Origin: an uncultured Collinsella sp.
GTDB taxonomy: Bacteria > Actinomycetota > Coriobacteriia > Coriobacteriales > Coriobacteriaceae
Assembly (NCBI GenBank): GCA_900540995.1
Contig: UQHO01000001.1
Location: 81,044-145,043 of the forward strand
Length of the DNA: 64,000 nucleotides
Direction: 5' to 3'
Part shown: positions 61,309-64,000 of the stretch, one piece after another
Layout: each line of letters begins with the position of its first letter
How positions within the stretch are numbered: position 1 is the stretch's first letter
The notes under the pieces: model-generated
Databases searched by the model: none
What the model was told of the DNA's origin: nothing
What the model saw: only the letters and a program-made list of their open reading frames with translations
Position numbers and translations under genes: made by a program

Positions 61309-61458
61309 CCTTGTCGATGCAGGTAAGTACGTGAATGCTGCCACATTCTTATGAGTTGGCAGACGGCGCGATTGAAGCCGCAGACGCGAGGTTTTGAGCA
61401 CGTTTGTTAATACGGCCGAAACGTTTGCGGATGAAGCCTGCTTTGGCTATTGCGGATG

Positions 61459-62256
61459 CTAGAGCCCCAGGATGCCACGGACAGCCCGGGCAGCCGCTGC
61501 CGGGCGATCGCGCAGACCGTTATGCGCGCCCGGGATCGTCACGAGAGGGCAATCGAGATATTCGGCAGCCGCTCGCGTGCCAGCCTCGCGGGGCGTGCCA
61601 ATCGAGAGCTCGCCTAGGAGCACGGCGGCCACCGTTTTCGACGCGCGAACGCTATCCCAATCGGGAACGCAGGTCATAGTAATCCCGTATTCGTTTGCCA
61701 TGAAACTGCGGCCGTTGCGCAGGGCATGCTTGGCTTCTGCCTCGGTCGTTCCAGGAGCCTCGGGGTCCAAGTCGCCGAGGGCTCCCAAGAAAAGCCGGAG
61801 CGCCCTTGAAACCTTTCCAGCCGCAATCATATCGAGCAAAACCGGAGCTGCGCCCATGCCGACGCCTTCGGCCGACACAGCCGGCTCATGCAGAATCGCA
61901 CGGGCGACGAGATGGGGCTCGGTGCGAAGAAGCTCCAGCGCCACCAACGTACCGGCGCTGTGCGCAAGCACATTTGCCGAAGCGCCAACGTGTTCGATCA
62001 CGGCCTGCAGGTCGGCGGCCTGAGCGGCAAGATCATAGCTGCCGTCTGCCGCTTCGCTGCTGCCACCACAGCCGCGGCGGTCGTAGGCAATTACGCGGTA
62101 GTTGCGACTGAGCTCACAAGCGATGCCGTCGAAAAATGTGCCGTCGACACAAGCGCCGTGCACGCACACCAAGGCAGGAGCATCAGGCGACACATCCGGG
62201 CCGGCATATTCGCGACAGGCAATCGTGGTGCCCGCATTCTCGACCGTAAAATCCAT
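61459..62256 (-). CDS. Alpha/beta hydrolase
   Basis: 265 residues of the alpha/beta fold. LVCVHGACVDGTFFDG is the oxyanion loop, VIAYDRRGCGGSS the usual second strand, and VLAHSAGTLVALEL holds the nucleophile Ser (about residue 100). VTIPGAHNGLRDRP contains the likely catalytic His. The substrate is unknown; the sequence is like that of general esterases and acyl-peptide or haloperoxidase-like proteins. No clear operon partner. Confidence 0.85.
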   Translation of the reverse strand: MDFTVENAGTTIACREYAGPDVSPDAPALVCVHGACVDGTFFDGIACELSRNYRVIAYDRRGCGGSSEAADGSYDLAAQAADLQAVIEHVGASANVLAHSAGTLVALELLRTEPHLVARAILHEPAVSAEGVGMGAAPVLLDMIAAGKVSRALRLFLGALGDLDPEAPGTTEAEAKHALRNGRSFMANEYGITMTCVPDWDSVRASKTVAAVLLGELSIGTPREAGTRAAAEYLDCPLVTIPGAHNGLRDRPAAAARAVRGILGL

Positions 62257-62481
62257 GTTGTGCCCCCATCATCAATGCTCATCCAGTTGCACGTCAGCAC
62301 GATTGGATGGACCCGCATTGCTTTACACCTTGTTAACAGATTAACTTTACCCGACCCGAGGCTTTTCATGGCACGGCATCATGAGCGACGTGAAAAAACG
62401 AAACTTGTAAAGCAAGAGCCCACACCTTGCTTTGGAGCCGATGCTATGCTTAGGCACAATTGTCTTGAGGAGCATATGCCT

Positions 62482-63258
62482 ATGTCTACGTTTTTGAATG
62501 CCAGCCCCATCTTTGGGCCCGTTCGCAGCCGTCGCCTTGGTCTCTCGCTCGGCGTCAACATGATGCCGGCCAGCGGCAAAATCTGCACGTTCGACTGCAT
62601 TTACTGCGAGAACGGCCTCAACGCCGAGCGCCCCTGCCACGAGCCGTATAACACGGCTGCCGTGGTGCTCGATGCACTCGAGGCAAAGCTGCGCGAGATG
62701 GCAGCCGAGGGCGAGCTCCCCGATGTGATCACCTTCGCAGGCAACGGCGAACCCACCGCCGCGCCGGAGTTTCCACAGGCCATCGCCGGCGCCGTCGCGC
62801 TGCGCGACGAGCTTGCCCCAAGCTCCAAGATCGCCGTGCTCTCCAACGGCACACGCGCCGACCGCCCCGAGGTGCACGACGCGCTCATGATGGTCGACGA
62901 CAACATTCTTAAGCTCGATACCGTCGACCCGGCGTTTATCCAGCTGCTCGACCAGCCTGTTGGCCCCTACAACGTCGAGCACCAAATCGAGACGTTCGCA
63001 AGCTTTGACGGTCACGTTATTATCCAGACGATCTTTTTGACCGGCGAGTATCAGGGCAAGCCCATCGACAACACCGGCGAGGAGTACGTTGCCCCCTGGC
63101 TCGCGGCGCTTGGGCGCATTCGCCCGCAAGAAGCGACCATCTACACGGTGGCGCGCGAGACACCGGTCGCCGGCCTTGCCAAAGCAGCGCCCGAGGTGCT
63201 CGACGCCATTGCCGCGCGCGTCCAAGCCCTCGGCATCCCCTGCCAGGTGAGCTACTAG
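62482..63258 (+). CDS. Radical SAM protein
   Basis: 258 residues. ICTFDCIYCENG is the CX3CX2C motif for the Fe4S4 cluster and SAM (about residue 35); ITFAGNGEPTAAPEFPQAI is the GGE-like strand common in this family, and VLSNGTRADRPEV follows. The group resembles the YfkAB/MoaA-like stand-alone proteins of unknown role. Two ATGs are close, 62476 and 62482; I use 62482, nine bases from GAGGAG. The longer open frame upstream is antisense to the hydrolase gene. Confidence 0.9.
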   Translation: MSTFLNASPIFGPVRSRRLGLSLGVNMMPASGKICTFDCIYCENGLNAERPCHEPYNTAAVVLDALEAKLREMAAEGELPDVITFAGNGEPTAAPEFPQAIAGAVALRDELAPSSKIAVLSNGTRADRPEVHDALMMVDDNILKLDTVDPAFIQLLDQPVGPYNVEHQIETFASFDGHVIIQTIFLTGEYQGKPIDNTGEEYVAPWLAALGRIRPQEATIYTVARETPVAGLAKAAPEVLDAIAARVQALGIPCQVSY

Positions 63259-63303
63259 CAAAACCACGCAGCAGCTAGTGCCGCCATCCCGCCCCATCAG
63301 TTT

Positions 63304-63360
63304 CGGTGATATAGTTCCTATTTGTGCTGTTAAACCGCTTAAATCGGAACTATATCACCG
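63304..63360. repeat. 57-base hairpin with 15-bp perfect arms
   Basis: CGGTGATATAGTTCC (63304-63318) is the exact reverse complement of 63346-63360; ATTT/AAAT pairs further in. It lies between the radical SAM gene and map, and AT-rich arms unlike those of a normal terminator suggest a repeated element. Confidence 0.7.
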
Positions 63361-63417
63361 CAACTTTTATGGACGCGTGGGCGGGCTATACTAGCTGCGA
63401 ATGAAAGGAAGTTAGCC

Positions 63418-64000
63418 ATGTATGACAAAGGACCCGTGCCCGGCCGCAACGACGCTTGCTGGTGCGGCAGCGGCAAGAAATACAAGAAATGCCATAGCGC
63501 CTTTGATGAGCGCCTCGAACGCTTGTGGGAAGAGGGCTGGGAGGTTCTGCCTCGCACGCTCTACAAGACTCCCGCCGATATCGAGGGCATCAAGCGCTCG
63601 GCAGCCATCAACGTGGGCGTGCTCGATTATGTGGGCGAGCATATCGCCGCAGGCATGACCACCAACCAGATCGACCAGATGATCTACGACTACACCGTCG
63701 AGCACGGTGGCACGCCGGCCGACCTTAACTACGAGGGCTATCCCAAGAGCGTGTGCACCTCGATCAACGACGTCGTCTGCCACGGTATCCCCTGCGATGC
63801 GGATGTGCTGCACGAGGGCGACATCATCAACGTAGACTGCTCCACGATCTTGGACGGTTACTTTAGTGATTCGAGCCGCATGTTCTGCATCGGCGAGGTC
63901 TCGGCCGAGCGCCAGCGCCTGGTCGACGTCACCCGCGCCAGCGTGGAGGCGGGTCTGGCGGCCGTCAAGCCACGGCCGGCGGTGTCCCTTTCGCCCTTGC
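63418..64000 (+). CDS. map: Methionine aminopeptidase with SEC-C zinc motif, C-terminus cut by window edge
   Basis: Removes the initiator methionine. The first 27 residues contain the SEC-C motif GRNDACWCGSGKKYKKCH, which binds zinc and is found at the start of many MetAPs of this branch. The catalytic domain follows: IKRSAAINVGVLDYV, SINDVVCHGIPCD (His), INVDCSTILDGYFSDSSRMF with two metal-binding Asp. The ATG at 63418 has AAAGGAAG upstream. 194 residues are visible of about 290. The last ten residues (PRPAVSLSPL) do not fit the family, where VKPG-x-x-LGD would be expected. Confidence 0.9.
   Translation, partial: MYDKGPVPGRNDACWCGSGKKYKKCHSAFDERLERLWEEGWEVLPRTLYKTPADIEGIKRSAAINVGVLDYVGEHIAAGMTTNQIDQMIYDYTVEHGGTPADLNYEGYPKSVCTSINDVVCHGIPCDADVLHEGDIINVDCSTILDGYFSDSSRMFCIGEVSAERQRLVDVTRASVEAGLAAVKPRPAVSLSPL

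Overview
The window looks like a piece of the chromosome of a gut actinobacterium of the class Coriobacteriia, most likely Collinsella (for example C. aerofaciens or a close relative). The basis is the high GC content, the actinobacterial gene forms (amaP-DUF2273-Asp23 operon, fused EcfA ATPase, LAxTG-type surface protein, large activase/dehydratase fusion) and intergenic DNA full of long perfect hairpins. This is inferred from gene content and style, not from a marker-gene search. Most genes are core metabolism and housekeeping; no phage, insertion sequence or CRISPR array was seen.

Layout. 1-3130: 3' part missing murE, and asnB. 3313-4001: tRNA-Val followed by tandem copies of its 3' end and a 218-bp element with 27-bp terminal inverted repeats. 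4002-8890: arginine operon argC-argJ-argB-argD (minus strand) behind a pair of ARG-box-like operators. 9148-10049: two paralogous PPOX-fold proteins. 10080-13560: FMN riboswitch, ribU, a two-domain EcfA and EcfT, together a riboflavin uptake system. 13788-16334: groES-groEL flanked on each side by very large palindromes. 16422-22321: two unrelated amidohydrolases, a zinc-ribbon membrane protein with an EP-repeat tail, and a YitT protein. 22530-24978: asp23/DUF2273/amaP and yebC. 25143-30242: DUF6020-like membrane protein, lgt, NifU-type scaffold, dCMP deaminase and coaX. 30546-37899: a frameshifted OPT transporter, a 1156-residue coiled-coil/CAP surface protein, a DUF389 protein with an EF-hand-like loop and an aryl-sulfotransferase fragment.

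37986-43489 is a 1593-residue activase/dehydratase-like fusion with its own TetR regulator. 43700-43890 holds a 41-residue membrane peptide gene overlapped by a likely antisense RNA, a candidate type I toxin-antitoxin. 44046-48577 carries a HAD phosphatase, P-II and Amt (ammonium), a CmpB-like membrane protein and an HD protein. 48806-55215: dxs, a glutamate-type ABC uptake operon and a class I amidotransferase. 55331-58758 is a more AT-rich module (two-permease ABC exporter, XRE regulator, DUF2975 protein). 58988-64000: HPt protein, GGDEF/REC/HD-GYP protein, alpha/beta hydrolase, radical SAM protein and a SEC-C methionine aminopeptidase cut by the window end.

A recurring theme is a family of short hairpins carrying a GGGAC/GTCCC core near the loop (22495, 27367, 43579, 44017, 50779; relatives at 25109 and 30303), several of which abut or overlap stop codons. 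Together with the large palindromes near groESL, at 3667, 58900 and 63304, they are the least explained feature of the window.
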